Positions 1 through 9,737 of a stretch of 64,000 nucleotides of DNA are shown piece by piece. The first letter of the stretch is position 1, and each line of letters opens with the position of its first letter. Origin of the DNA: Astropecten irregularis (Eukaryota > Echinodermata > Asteroidea > Paxillosida > Astropectinidae); the NCBI GenBank assembly GCA_963971285.1, contig OZ020254.1, positions 3,844,001 to 3,908,000 on the forward strand, read 5' to 3'. The notes under the pieces are model-generated. The model was not told the origin of the DNA. It searched no databases and saw only the letters and a list, made by a program, of their open reading frames with translations. The position numbers and the translations under genes were made by a program.

Positions 1-34
1 TCAATGTTTGTGTTCAATGTTCTATGAATTGCAG

Positions 35-129
35 ACGACCCTCATCAGAAGCAATACGAAGCCACTATCGACGAAATGATGAACAGAATTAAGAGTGGAC
101 GAGTCAAGCTAAAGAAAGTACAGACAGAG
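35..129 (+). CDS. SHTN1: Shootin-like exon a (EMMNRIKSG block)
   Basis: Acceptor GAATTGCAG precedes the exon and donor GAG|GTAGGA follows it. The first two bases complete a codon from an upstream exon; the remaining 31 codons end in phase 0. The peptide contains IDEMMNRIKSG and a lysine-rich end, matching the segment that follows the coiled coil in shootin-1. Confidence 0.78.
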
Positions 130-3100
130 GTAGGACAAGCAACAAGTTATGCGGCACAAAAGCCAAATTGAGAGATCCCAGACCTGGATATATATGCAGG
201 GGTGCCGTGGCCTAGTGGTCTGGTGTATAGATAGTGGCCAGGGTTCAAGTCCAGCCATGGGTTAATGGTGCTTGCATCCTTGGGCAAGACGCTTTGTCAC
301 ATATTGCTCCTCTTCACCCAGGTGTAAATGGGTACCAGAGAGGATATAGAGATGGCTTTGTGTGCTTGATTAGCCTTCGTGCGCTTACAGTAGCCAGGGC
401 TGTAAACTCCCCAGGGAGTTGAGATGGTTTCTGGAATGTTTAATAATGTAGCCCAATGACTAGGGGATAATAATTTGCACCTTTGAATGGTACTTTCCAG
501 ATACTGTGCACATTATAAATACTCTGTTTATTATCATTATTATATATTTTCTAGCACTTGGGGGCACCACTTCTAACTTCCATTACTCAAGTTTAAGTGA
601 ATCCTGAGTTCATCACAATACTTCGGTTGTATAAACAATTCCATATGTGTAATTTGATAACTAGAGTAATTTACATCCCATCTGAAGCCTATGGTGGGTC
701 TGAGATTGGTTTTCAAGTCAGAAGGAAACTAGAGAATGAACAAAATTTCTGCATCATCCACAGCAAGTAATTGGAAATTTTATTTGATTCCTTTTCTACT
801 CATTCAGGAGAAAACGTTACTGACGAGGAAGGGTCCAGGATCCATCAAGAACATGAGTCCAGCCATGAACCAGCTCAACGGAATGCTGGTAAGATCTCAC
901 ATACCTTATTATCTTTGGCCAATTTCATAGAGCTGCTTAACACCAACATTTGCTTAAGCACCAAAAACCCATGGTAGATAAAATCAGTATGCCAGTCAAA
1001 ACTCCTTGTGAATGTTATGTTCAGTAAACAATGGCCGAATACAAGTCAAAAGCAGTAAACATCTCATGAAATTTTGGTTGGTAATCCTGTTTGATCAAGG
1101 TAGACTTTTCATGCTTAAAGAAATGTTGTGCTTAAGCAGCTCTATGAAATTGGCCCCAGGAGAATTTCTTGAGAAGAATTGTTACTCTCTAAGGCTCTCT
1201 ACCATAGGCACACTGGGTCTACAGTAATATCACATGCTGACATAGCCACCTTTGGCTAGGAAAGTTAATGGTTATTGGTCTTAGAAATTTGCATAATGTC
1301 AAAAGGATTGCATTGCTAATGTGCGGTGTACCTAGTATCTTCAATGATCTCTGAGATAAAATGGCATGTTTGTAGTTTCATGGCTTCTGACTGGCAAAAG
1401 AACAAAGATATAATTATGTAGGAAACATTCAACGAAGGGCTGGATAGGTCACTTGGTACAGTATTCCAGTGGTTTGAGGTTCGAATCTTTCATTAGCCTC
1501 CTTTCAATGTAATAAAAAATATTTTAAAACTGTTTTTGAAATATGAAAAGAAATTGAACTTTGATTTTACTTCTTATAAAGTGGTGAGTGGTGAGCAATT
1601 TATTTCATGTGTGAGCCAGAAATACACATCTAGTTATTGGAAATTTGCAGTAATTCATTTTATAATGGAAGGGTTCATCACTATCACTTAGGAAAAAAGG
1701 AGGGGTCACTTTCAACTGCCACGCCCTTTCTATTCTGTAATGTTTCCATATTAACAGTTAAACTGTATTTGATTTGTGATTTTTACGCTGTTCCTAAACA
1801 GACCGTTTTAAAGAAGAGAGGCCCACAGGGTGACCTGTCCGCTGGGCCAGAGGAGCCCCAGGGCGCCCCTTGCACAGAGCTGGCTGCCATCATGCAAAGA
1901 CGGCGGAAGAAGACTGAGGAGATTGCCCTAGATAAACCTGCCAAAACGGAAACAGCCCAGGAGCAACCCAAAACTGGTAAGATGATCAAAAGATATTTTG
2001 TCGATATTTCAAGGTGATGTATTGGCTTTAAGTGATCGATAGGTACTTAAAGTTCGAGGAATGCTTTGAGAGTTAGGAGGGCCTAACAATTCAATCCTAG
2101 CAGGAGCTTTCTCAAAGACTAAATGACAAGAGGGCAAGAACATGCAAGTAAAGATACACATAAATTTATGAGAGGATCAGAACAAAGGGGAACAGAGTGA
2201 CCGGGGAAACAGGGAAAGCATGAAATAAGGCTGGGAAACCACAAAGAGAAGATAGAAGTGGACAAGTTCGGGGAAGTTGTGAATGCTAAAAGGTATCTAT
2301 TTGAGATATCTGGATCTCATTTTGCATGGCTTCTAACTGGCATTGTACCTACCAGTAGGGAAGCCTGATCATAACCGAATGAGGTCTAATCTATGGAACA
2401 TATGCCACAACTGTCATGTTTGTGTCATTTTGTTCAGTTAAGTTGTCTCAATACTAAGTCAAAGTCAACTGACTGCCATAACTTGTTCATTGTTTTACGA
2501 GAATTGAATGAAGAAGCAATTAATCAACTTGTGAATCGTTTGTCGGAAGGGTTTTTGGTTTTGTTTTGATTCTCTCATTCAGCCTGTAAACCCAGAAAAT
2601 GGAATCAATATTTCACCATGATATTGATTGAGCATCACGTCTCTTAAATGAAGTTCAACATAACCCTCCAAAGAATCAGGGATGTCAGATTTCAGATAAA
2701 AATCTGATTTCAGATTTTTGTTATTGAGATTTTATCTCAGAATTTCAGCTTTTTTGTACACTTGCTCTGTACAAAAGTATAGGAACTTTGAAATTTTAGC
2801 TTTTTGCCGTGGTGTTTTCAGATTTTTTTTGTGGCCACTCACATCCCTGAAAGAATGTATGTGACACTAAAAACCTTTTCTAACTGGACACTTTTCCAAA
2901 TGATTCTCCTGTGGAGGGTACTGTGTGAAATATTGCAACTCTTAGTAAGACAAATGTTGTGGTGAAGTTAGTGAACCATTACCACAAATGCATAGTACAC
3001 CCCGGCACCCGGCCAGCACTGAAAAAAAGAAAATGGAGACAGTAAAATGAGTTAAAGAAGTGCAGTAGTAGAGGTTGTGTTTATGAAACAGCTGTGACAA

Positions 3101-5695
3101 TAACCAAGTACACATCCGATTGCACCCACACCACTTAGTGTATTGTATGAGGCGTCTCATTAGTCTTATGTCTAAAGGGTGCGCCACTCAGATGATTCGA
3201 TATACACTGGCTCCACATACATTTCTTTATTAGATTGCACTGGCTGCTGTAGCTGGTGCCCTGGAACTGATTTTATGACTCTGCTAATCAGTGAATGTTT
3301 CATGCTTTCACGAACAGACCATGCCCACTGTATAGGGGCCAATTTCATTGACCTCCTAAGCACACAAATTTGCTTAGCACAAAAATGTCTTGGCCCAATA
3401 AAACAAACCACCGTTAAAAATTTCATTTGATATTCATGGTCAGTGAACAACAGCCAAAGAACAATCACAAGTGATACACAACACATGGAAATTTGGTTCT
3501 TAACCCTGTTTTTATTAAGACAGAAATGTCATGCTTAGCAAATTTTTGTGCTAAGCAGAGTTGTGATATTGGACCCTGGTTTAGAATTGCTGCACTAACC
3601 ATGTAGGCATGGAGTCCTCTATGATGGAAAGTTGAACTCAGAAGCTCTTTGCGAAGTGTTGTGAATTTAGGCCCATCTGAAGTACCAGAAACCTAAGAAA
3701 AACACTTTGAAACCTGTCACCAAATACAATTTTCTATTTCACCGTTTCTTTGTTTTCCTTTTTCTTTTCAGAAGTAAACCTGTCCCAAGCTACAGAAAGT
3801 ACTTGTAAGTATTTTCATCTATTTTTGAAAAATTGGATAATATCTCATTCCTGTTTTTTGATTGACTTAAAATTAAATGTCCCCTTCCCCTGACTATGCT
3901 TGCTTGCCTCTATCCTCTCTTTGAGGTTTCATAGCCTTACTGTGTAGTTTCCTTGGTCATTCTGTCCCCCTTTGTTCTGATCGTCTCATCCATTTATGTG
4001 TACCGGACTCTTTACTTGCATGTTCTTTTCCTCTTGTCTTTGAGAAAGATTTTTTTAGGATTTTAAGGTAAAATCATACGATTTTTGGTCAAGCGAGGTT
4101 GGCAGCTCTGTGTTTAAAATGCCGACTAGTCCGACTCGCACCCCCGTTTCGATCCTAGAAGGATCTTTATCGAAGGCAAGCCTGATTGTTTGTGTATTTT
4201 CTCACAGATGGCACAACAGTGAAAGCCAGACGAAAGGCTCCAGTTCCGATACCACAAACCCCACCAATAAAGTGAGTAAATCCCTTTAACATCTACCTCA
4301 TACGAGACTTCAACAAATACTAAAAGTAAGGGATTTTGCCAAACTTAAGCTTAAAAGTCAGATTTGAATGACCTGTTTATAATTCCATTTACCCCCTCTA
4401 CAGGGTAAAAAAGACCTTACACTCAGTGAACCCTTCTTTATTCCCACGCGCACTGGTCAGTCGTCTTTATGCACCACGGCTCAATTCTAGCTATTCCTTG
4501 CTCAGCAACTTTGCCATTATTTGTGTGTACAGCCCTGAGGCAGAATTTATTCTGCTTGGAAGAATTGTATTATGCTAATAAGGGATAATTATGCACAATG
4601 TCAAGGTCAAAGGCATGCAAATGATGGCAGGAAACTTTTAGCCAATCACATTTTCTTGGGCTCACGTCAGGTTGCTTTGAGAGCGCTTTGTCACATCCAA
4701 TTTGGTAGTTTGATTCCTGATTTTGGTGTACGCTCTCTCTTTTTTTCCAGAGCACTATGATCTGCTACATGAGATTATATTTGATTTGTAGAAAGTCCAT
4801 AATTAACCAGTGAACGATTGTTTGGAAATTTTGTGAAAACAGTTTTGGCTGCATATATCTAAACATAAATCTTCATAGATTTAACTTACATGGTATAAAA
4901 ATGGTGATGGTAGAAACCAACCATTAAAATTGTTTTTCCTGAAATACTGTATTTATCCAGATAGAATAAAGCCAATGATCAAAAGCAATTTTTGATCTTT
5001 TGAAGATAAAAAATAACGGTGAAAAGATTTAAAAAATACTGTGGCTGTTTTTCACTGTTTTCTCAAAAAGTAGGCCTCATATGGGATTGGGAATTTCATA
5101 GATGACTGTTACAGTATCTTTCTTGATATTTCTGCCCATGAATCTGCATATCTTTGTTAAAAACCAAAGTATGAAAACATCTTTGAAACAGCCCTTTGAC
5201 CCTTAAATAAAAGACTTTTCTGAATTGGGTTCCAATTTTGTGAAATTTCTCATCAGACTCACAAAGAGCAGGAGCGTCGACAGTGGTATGACGGAAGAGA
5301 ATACGCCGTCCAAAAAGGACAAGTCAGATACCGTCAGCATTAAAACCTGTCCTGAGATGAGTCTTGCCGAGGAGGGGGCCTACTGCGAAATCACCCCCAC
5401 GGACCTGGACAAGAAATCGGACTTATCCTTCTCGGGGTCAGACCCATCCTTCAAAGGCTCCTCGGAAATCTCATCGGAGACGTCGGAGAAGGACTCTGAG
5501 ATTTCGTCGAACAAAGAATCGGGGGAGTTGGACGACATCCTGCTGCATGCCAACCCGGCCTACCGGAGCGCGGAGAGTATCCAGTTCTCGGAGGAGGGGG
5601 CGGGGCCAGAGGATGAGGACGATTACGCCTCGTTGAGAATCGGAGCCGCCCACAGCACATACAATGGAGATTCCCTGTACAGCTCGGTCCAATAA
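35..5695 (+). CDS. SHTN1: Shootin-1-like protein, 3' six coding exons (gene continues upstream)
   Basis: Shootin-1 is a cytoplasmic adaptor linking actin flow to cell-adhesion molecules in migrating and polarising cells, especially neurons. Coding exons are 35-129, 808-888, 1802-1976, 3772-3804, 4208-4271 and 5257-5695. Each has AG/GT borders and the phases (0,0,1,1,2) join without a break, giving 294 residues plus TAA. Three blocks resemble the vertebrate shootin C-terminal half: IDEMMNRIKSG (vertebrate EEMMDRIKKG), SPAMNQLNGML (SAVDELKGIL) and ELAAIMQRRRKKTEE (ELERILRRRK). A proline-rich exon (APVPIPQTPPIK) and a long acidic/serine-rich tail follow. The coiled-coil N-terminal half is upstream of the window. 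The family call rests on remembered motifs, not a search. The tail beyond the proline-rich exon is not one I recognise from vertebrates. Confidence 0.78.
130..807 (+). other. Intron with a tRNA-derived SINE
   Basis: Shootin-like intron. About 196-548 is a SINE (listed separately); the rest is AT-rich with nothing recognised. Confidence 0.7.
196..548 (+). repeat. tRNA-derived SINE with conserved central body
   Basis: The RNA polymerase III A box is seen at 205-220 (GTGGCCTAGTGGTC) and the B box at 241-252 (GGGTTCAAGTCC). A central body around 280-345 (CTTGGGCAAGACGCTTTGTC, then CAGGTGTAAATGGGTACC) is of the kind shared by several metazoan SINE superfamilies. A TTATTATCATTATTAT tail ends near 546. 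The class call is confident; family assignment would need a repeat library. Confidence 0.75.
808..888 (+). CDS. SHTN1: Shootin-like exon b (NQLNGML block)
   Basis: 27 codons, phase 0 on both sides, between CATTCAG and GTAAGA. The frame reading EKTLLTRKGPGSIKNM then SPAMNQLNGML is the one that resembles shootin (SAVDELKGIL). An overlapping open frame (HQEHESSHEPAQ) is a shadow. Confidence 0.76.
915..1160 (+). repeat. MITE-like foldback element, family A (subtype A1)
   Basis: About 246 bp with long terminal inverted repeats: left GGCCAATTTCATAGAGCTGC, right GCAGCTCTATGAAATTGGCC. The interior has further self-complementarity (TGCTTAAGCA-type pairs). A close copy in opposite orientation lies at 46396-46646. 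No coding sequence, so non-autonomous. Confidence 0.8.
1436..1530 (+). repeat. tRNA-like SINE fragment
   Basis: GGATAGGTCACTTGGTACAG resembles an A-box region and GAGGTTCGAATC at 1478-1490 is a B box. A short AT-rich tail follows. Probably a 5' fragment of a SINE. Confidence 0.55.
1802..1976 (+). CDS. SHTN1: Shootin-like exon c (IMQRRRK block)
   Basis: Preceded by a pyrimidine/AT tract and CTAAACAG, followed by GTAAGA. It starts in phase 0 and ends in phase 1. Holds KKRGPQGDLS and ELAAIMQRRRKKTEE, equivalent to the ELERILRRRK segment of vertebrate shootin-1. GC-rich relative to the flanking introns, as expected for coding sequence. Confidence 0.8.
2096..2260 (+). repeat. Interspersed repeat, left copy of an inverted pair
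   Basis: The sequence from TTTCTCAAAGACTAAATGAC through GAGAGGATCAGAACAAAGGG to CACAAAGAGAAGATAGA matches, with scattered differences, the reverse complement of 3902-4060. Short pieces related to its edge (TCGATCCTAGCAGGATCTTT type) recur at about 4150, 6870 and 10920, so it belongs to a family. Confidence 0.75.
2677..2849 (+). repeat. hAT-like MITE, family F (CAGGGATGT ends)
   Basis: Ends read CAGGGATGT and ACATCCCTG. The flanks carry AAAGAAT on both sides (7 bp; 7 of 8 if CAAAGAAT and GAAAGAAT are compared), consistent with an 8-bp hAT-type target duplication. The interior (AGCTTTTTTGTACAC, CTCTGTACAAAAGTA) recurs twice at 45330-45712. Confidence 0.65.
3335..3579 (+). repeat. MITE-like foldback element, family A (subtype A2)
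   Basis: Begins GGGGCCAATTTCAT and ends in a degenerate copy of the inverted end (GATATTGGACCCTGG). The interior, with TGATATTCATGGTCAGTGAA, matches the copy at 60339-60582 in reverse orientation. Similar ends to A1 but a different interior. Confidence 0.75.
3772..3804 (+). CDS. SHTN1: Shootin-like 33-nt microexon
   Basis: A strong pyrimidine tract and TTTTCAG precede, GTAAGT follows. The length is a multiple of three and the phase (1 to 1) is preserved, so it can be skipped without a frameshift. Encodes about 11 residues (VNLSQATEST). Support is splice-site quality plus phase agreement only. Confidence 0.65.
3902..4060 (-). repeat. Interspersed repeat, right copy of an inverted pair
   Basis: Reverse complement matches 2096-2260: CTTTCTCAAAGACAAGAGG, then AAGAACATGCAAGTAAAG, then CGATCAGAACAAAGGG. 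Together the pair could form a large stem with a ~1.6-kb loop in the intron transcript, although a microexon (3772-3804) lies inside the loop. Confidence 0.75.
4208..4271 (+). CDS. SHTN1: Shootin-like proline-rich exon
   Basis: Acceptor TTTTCTCACAG, donor AA|GTGAGT. Enters in phase 1 and leaves in phase 2. Reads YGTTVKARRKAPVPIPQTPP, a basic and proline-rich stretch comparable in position with the proline-rich part of the shootin C-terminus; a possible SH3 ligand. Confidence 0.7.
4272..5256 (+). other. Intron, no recognised feature
   Basis: AT-rich intron before the shootin-like terminal exon. No repeat seen elsewhere in the window, no good splice-bounded open frame and no RNA gene recognised. 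Confidence 0.6.
5257..5695 (+). CDS. SHTN1: Shootin-like terminal coding exon
   Basis: Acceptor TTCTCATCAG; phase 2 entry fits the previous exon. Encodes a serine/acid-rich disordered tail of about 145 residues ending LYSSVQ and TAA at 5693-5695. It carries several tyrosine signalling-type motifs (YCEI, NPAY, DDYASL, SLYSSV). GC content drops sharply right after the stop, supporting this as the true end. Confidence 0.75.
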
Positions 5696-8100
5696 ATAAC
5701 CATTTCAAATTCACTATCCCTGAATATTTCTCACAAGAATTTCATTTAGAACCCATTTTGGTGATTTTTTTTATGATGATGAATTCAGGAAACTGATTAA
5801 TTTTGTTGATTACATAACATACCATTCCAGATTATTTTTTGAAATTATTCTTGAAAGTGGTATCAATTTTTCAGTACTAGATGTCTAGTTATGCTATAAA
5901 CATAGTATTGAAAAGCCATTATATTTAAGCATCTGCATAATCCAAATGTTAAAAAATCAGGGGCGGATCCAGGGGGACACGCTTGAAAAAGGTTCACAGC
6001 TGATATTTTGCTTAGCATGAAAATTTCCTAAGCGTCATTACCAAGTGAAGCAGTTTAAAATGGGTCTTGTTGTATCAGCAAATCATAATGCACTGATTTT
6101 CCCCCGATCGAATTTCTTTACTAAATTATAATAAAAGGAAACTACTAAATTTGATAACAAAACCAAAGAATCGCTGTTTAAAAAGTGATTTTTAACTGTA
6201 CAATTAAAGAAGAAAAAAATACTATGGAAATGAATTGCTTGTATATGAATGCCTGAGTGTAATTTGCATGTACACAAGAAGCTAACATAGGAGATGGACA
6301 TTAATTTGTGCTCTTATTATTGGCAATATGTACTTATTTTCAGCCGTAGAATTAACGATGTTAGCTTTTGTGAATATCATCCATGAAAGTGTTAACATCC
6401 AAATGTTTGTTTGTATCGTCATTGCTATTTGTGAGTTATTTCTAAACTTAAAGTAAATTTGCATTCCAGTTACAAAAACAAAATGAAACAACTGTTAAAT
6501 ATTTAACATCTTCGACCTCAGATATTGTTTCAGCTTGTAAAACCTTTCAAAACTTTCTTTGAACATTGAGCTCAGTACTTCCTAATACAATGAAGAATCT
6601 CATCCATTCTTTGTGAAATTCATTCTTCTTGTCAACCCTAACACCACGGATCCCAGTCACTGCTTTTGTGTAGTGTCACCTCATTTGAGCAACCTCAAAA
6701 CACCTCATCTTCAGGTGCAGAACCTCATCTCGGAAGTCTTAACCTTCTCATACATTCCTCCTCGAACATACCTGTCAAACTCTCAAAGCAACAAATGTCT
6801 TGGTTAACCTCCACCAGTAAGCACACTTGCAGCTTCTCTTCAGCACAGGAGCTTCAAACCTTAAAGATCCTGCTAGGATCGAAATACGTCAAGCCAAGGA
6901 TTTAAAATGTTTTTTTTTCCAAATGGTCATAGCAGCCAAAGGCTGAATTGCAACCAAATTACACAGAGTATAATATAACAGAACAGCAAGAGTTAGCCCT
7001 CCTAACTCCAAGCATTTGATAAATATCAGGTCATTATTTTGGCTGATGAGCAGTTTCCAGCAGTTCATCACTTCTATTATTTGAACTCCAAAGGTTCGTA
7101 CAGCATATGAAATGCTGCAGACCTGTAGGACCTATAGAGGTTATTCACCGACCTCATAAAATCACGTGATTGGCCGTCAAGCATTTCTATGTTGTCCATG
7201 GTTATGACACTGTACATTGCGTGTGCACTGAAGCATTTTGTTTCGCGTGTGCAATCATTGTGATTGATGGCCAATGACATCACATGAATAACCTCTAATG
7301 GAACCTTAATTGCCATAACCTGTATTTTTAGACACTTTGTCATCAAAGTGTTTGGCAAATGTACAGTGTACATTAATGAATAAAGAGTCTTGTCTAATTG
7401 TAATAGTACTTTAGCATTCTTCTCGTAGCAGACAATGTTTTAAGTTTTGAGTTTTGGTATTAATAATTGTTTGTATGTGTGTATAAAAAAAAAGTAACAA
7501 TCTCTAATATTGCTGCATCCATGCATGGCAACCATGATAAAATAAATGTGATTTATTGTACAGATAAAAAAAGCCCTATGGAAATGATGTAGAAAATTAT
7601 TTTTGTAGCACACCACTCAGTGTAACTAATGAAGAAGAAAAAAAAGTCTCCAAAAATATCTCCTTCTGAGTTGTAAAAGGATGACTGACAAGTATTAGTA
7701 GTCCTAGTATTTATGGATGGAGTATAGGCATTTATGTATTCGGATTGTTTTGTATTTTATTTGATTTTGAGACTGGAAATGGTAATCTTTTAGCTTTGTT
7801 AACATAGTGGTGTTATGACGATGATTGTCGATGAAATTTTTTGGAATTATTGATTGAAAGTTGCTTTGGTTTCATATTTTAGCTCGGATTGGAAAAAGAC
7901 CTTGAAAGTGCCATTTTTGTACGAAATTAATGTAAGAAAAATCACATTCATATGATTCAAATTGTAAAAAAGAAAGATGTTCCCTTTGTGTGCCAGCAAT
8001 CCCACATAATAATGCCATTTCATTTTAGGTAGCCTGTTAAGCAGAAGGGGGCATTATTATAAAAACCATCCAAATCATTACTTGTTTATAAATAAACATC
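5696..8100 (+). other. Probable 3' UTR and downstream flank of the shootin-like gene
   Basis: AT-rich and without coding potential. Candidate polyadenylation signals AATAAA occur near 7379, 7540 and 8090; I cannot say which is used. A family B MITE sits at 7137-7295. GGGGCGGATCCAGG at about 5960 resembles a transposon end but no partner was found. Confidence 0.5.
7137..7295 (+). repeat. MITE, family B (GAGGTTATTCAC ends)
   Basis: 159 bp with terminal inverted repeats GAGGTTATTCAC and GTGAATAACCTC-like (here ATGAATAACCTC). The interior has paired GGCCGTCAAGCA and TGATGGCCAATGAC. Flanks are TATA on the left and TAAT on the right, so the shared target is TA. Related to 15479-15634. Confidence 0.8.
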
Positions 8101-8330
8101 TTGGTTATTTATCCAGATTGAGAAGAATTTAATGTACTTCCATAGTTTTTTTTTGTTTTAAATACTAGCACAAATTTGGTTTTCCATTTTTTGGTTGCTT
8201 ATGATGGACTTGAGTTTTTCTGGAGATACTATGTGGCATATACATGTACTACATAGTTATTGTAAATTTTGAAATCATTAAAAAAGTACTTAGCTACTCG
8301 TTAACTCTACTATACCCTCTGTTCGAATCC

Positions 8331-8440
8331 CTGGTCCGTTCATACACCCCAACCACACCCTTAACCCACGCCTTGTTCTACTTCTAGCTGGTCCATTCAT
8401 CCACCCCAACCACACCCTTCCTCCATGCCTCCATGGTCCA
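8331..8440 (+). repeat. 57-bp tandem duplication, two units
   Basis: CTGGTCCGTTCATACACCCC at 8331 recurs as CTGGTCCATTCATCCACCCC at 8388, both followed by AACCACACCCTT. C-rich on the plus strand. No function evident. Confidence 0.7.
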
Positions 8441-9404
8441 CCCATCAGCCACTCCCTTGTCCTCCCCTCTTCTCCTCCATTACTACGTTTGTTCGCACCC
8501 CCTCTTTCCTCTTCATATCTCAGCCTGCATTTTTTATTAAACATACCAGTTAAACTCTGGTTAAAAAGTTTTTAAATATAGCATTTGAGGCTTGAAGAAG
8601 TTTTTGTATGCACTGGCTGTAAGCGTTGAATGATCAATCGTACTCGGTATAGACATGGAGGAATTTTCCTTTCTCCATGGTATAGACCAGTCATCTCTAA
8701 AGTGCTTGATCCAAGCAAGGGTTTCAGTGTTTGGTGGGATTTTTTTAATTTTGAACGAAATGATGCTGTTTCTTATTGACACTATGAAAGATGTGCCACT
8801 TTTCTTGTGATTTTTTAAAAGTACTACTTAAACTGTGGATCTGCGTGAAAGCTTTTTTGAATGTTTCTTGTCATGATTTCAATTTATTTGAAATTAGAAA
8901 CTTAGATTATCATCAAAATTCGTAGATATCATATACGTGTATCTTGTCAGTTACACCAATTGAAGAAGTGGTCTTCCAAATTTTAAAAATAGTGATTTTG
9001 TATTTATATCACAAAGTAGAAAGACCCAGCATGAGTCTTGTTAGCGAATAGCGCCCCCATTGTTCAGAGTGCATTTGAACATTAATCTCATTTTGAAAAT
9101 ACGTTTTGCTATTTCTACAGTGTTATGCAGCCACAATTTTATAAAAAAAGTAACTTTTTTTCTTAATAATCAAGATACTGGAGTCGAATTTAATAATTTG
9201 AAAACAATATCCAGTTCTTGTAGAACTAAGAATGTTTGGGTTCTAGTTATTGTGCTACTTTTTCATTCTTGCTGCAATTTTTTGGCCAAAGTAGTATTGT
9301 TGTTGATTGACAAGCCATTTTTGTAAAATGCAGGACATGTAGCATGCATGCTGGCACGCATAATGCACAATAGTCACAGTTTAGCTCAACTTGAGGTCAA
9401 CTTA

Positions 9405-9737
9405 TTAAAGGTACAATACATGATTGGTAAAGGTTACAGAACAGCACTCACACTTTGTCTGATCAAACATGTACATGAATTGATAAACCTGCGAAAATTT
9501 GAGCTCAATCGGCCATCTGAGTCACAAGAAAATAGCGAAAACCTGACTCAATTTATCTTATAAAACATAAAGAGATCCAAACTGTTTTCTTGTTTTTCAC
9601 CATTCAGTTCACCATTTCAGGCAGAAATATTTTAAAGGTATGTTACTACCAGCACCATCTTCATACCTCGAAAGTTATACGTAAATCTGTGAACATTTCT
9701 GGGTATGTTACCAATCCTGTAGTATACTGAGCTTTAA
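9405..9737 (+). repeat. MITE-like element, family D (TTAAAGGTA ends)
   Basis: About 333 bp starting TTAAAGGTACAATACATG and ending in a decayed TACTGAGCTTTAA. The interior is shared with 12918-13247: GATTGGTAAAGGT, CAGCACTCACACTTTG, GCTCAATCGGCCATCTGAGT, AGTTATACGTAAATCTGTG. The open frame across it (9348-9563) is not a gene. Confidence 0.75.

Noticed and set aside
5959..5975. hAT-type end GGGGCGGATCCAGG
   Set aside because: Only one end present. TAGATCCGCCACTTG at about 17973 is similar but too far and too diverged to pair.
9348..9563. 71-codon plus-strand open frame
   Set aside because: Falls in a family D element; the equivalent frame is broken in the copy at 12918.
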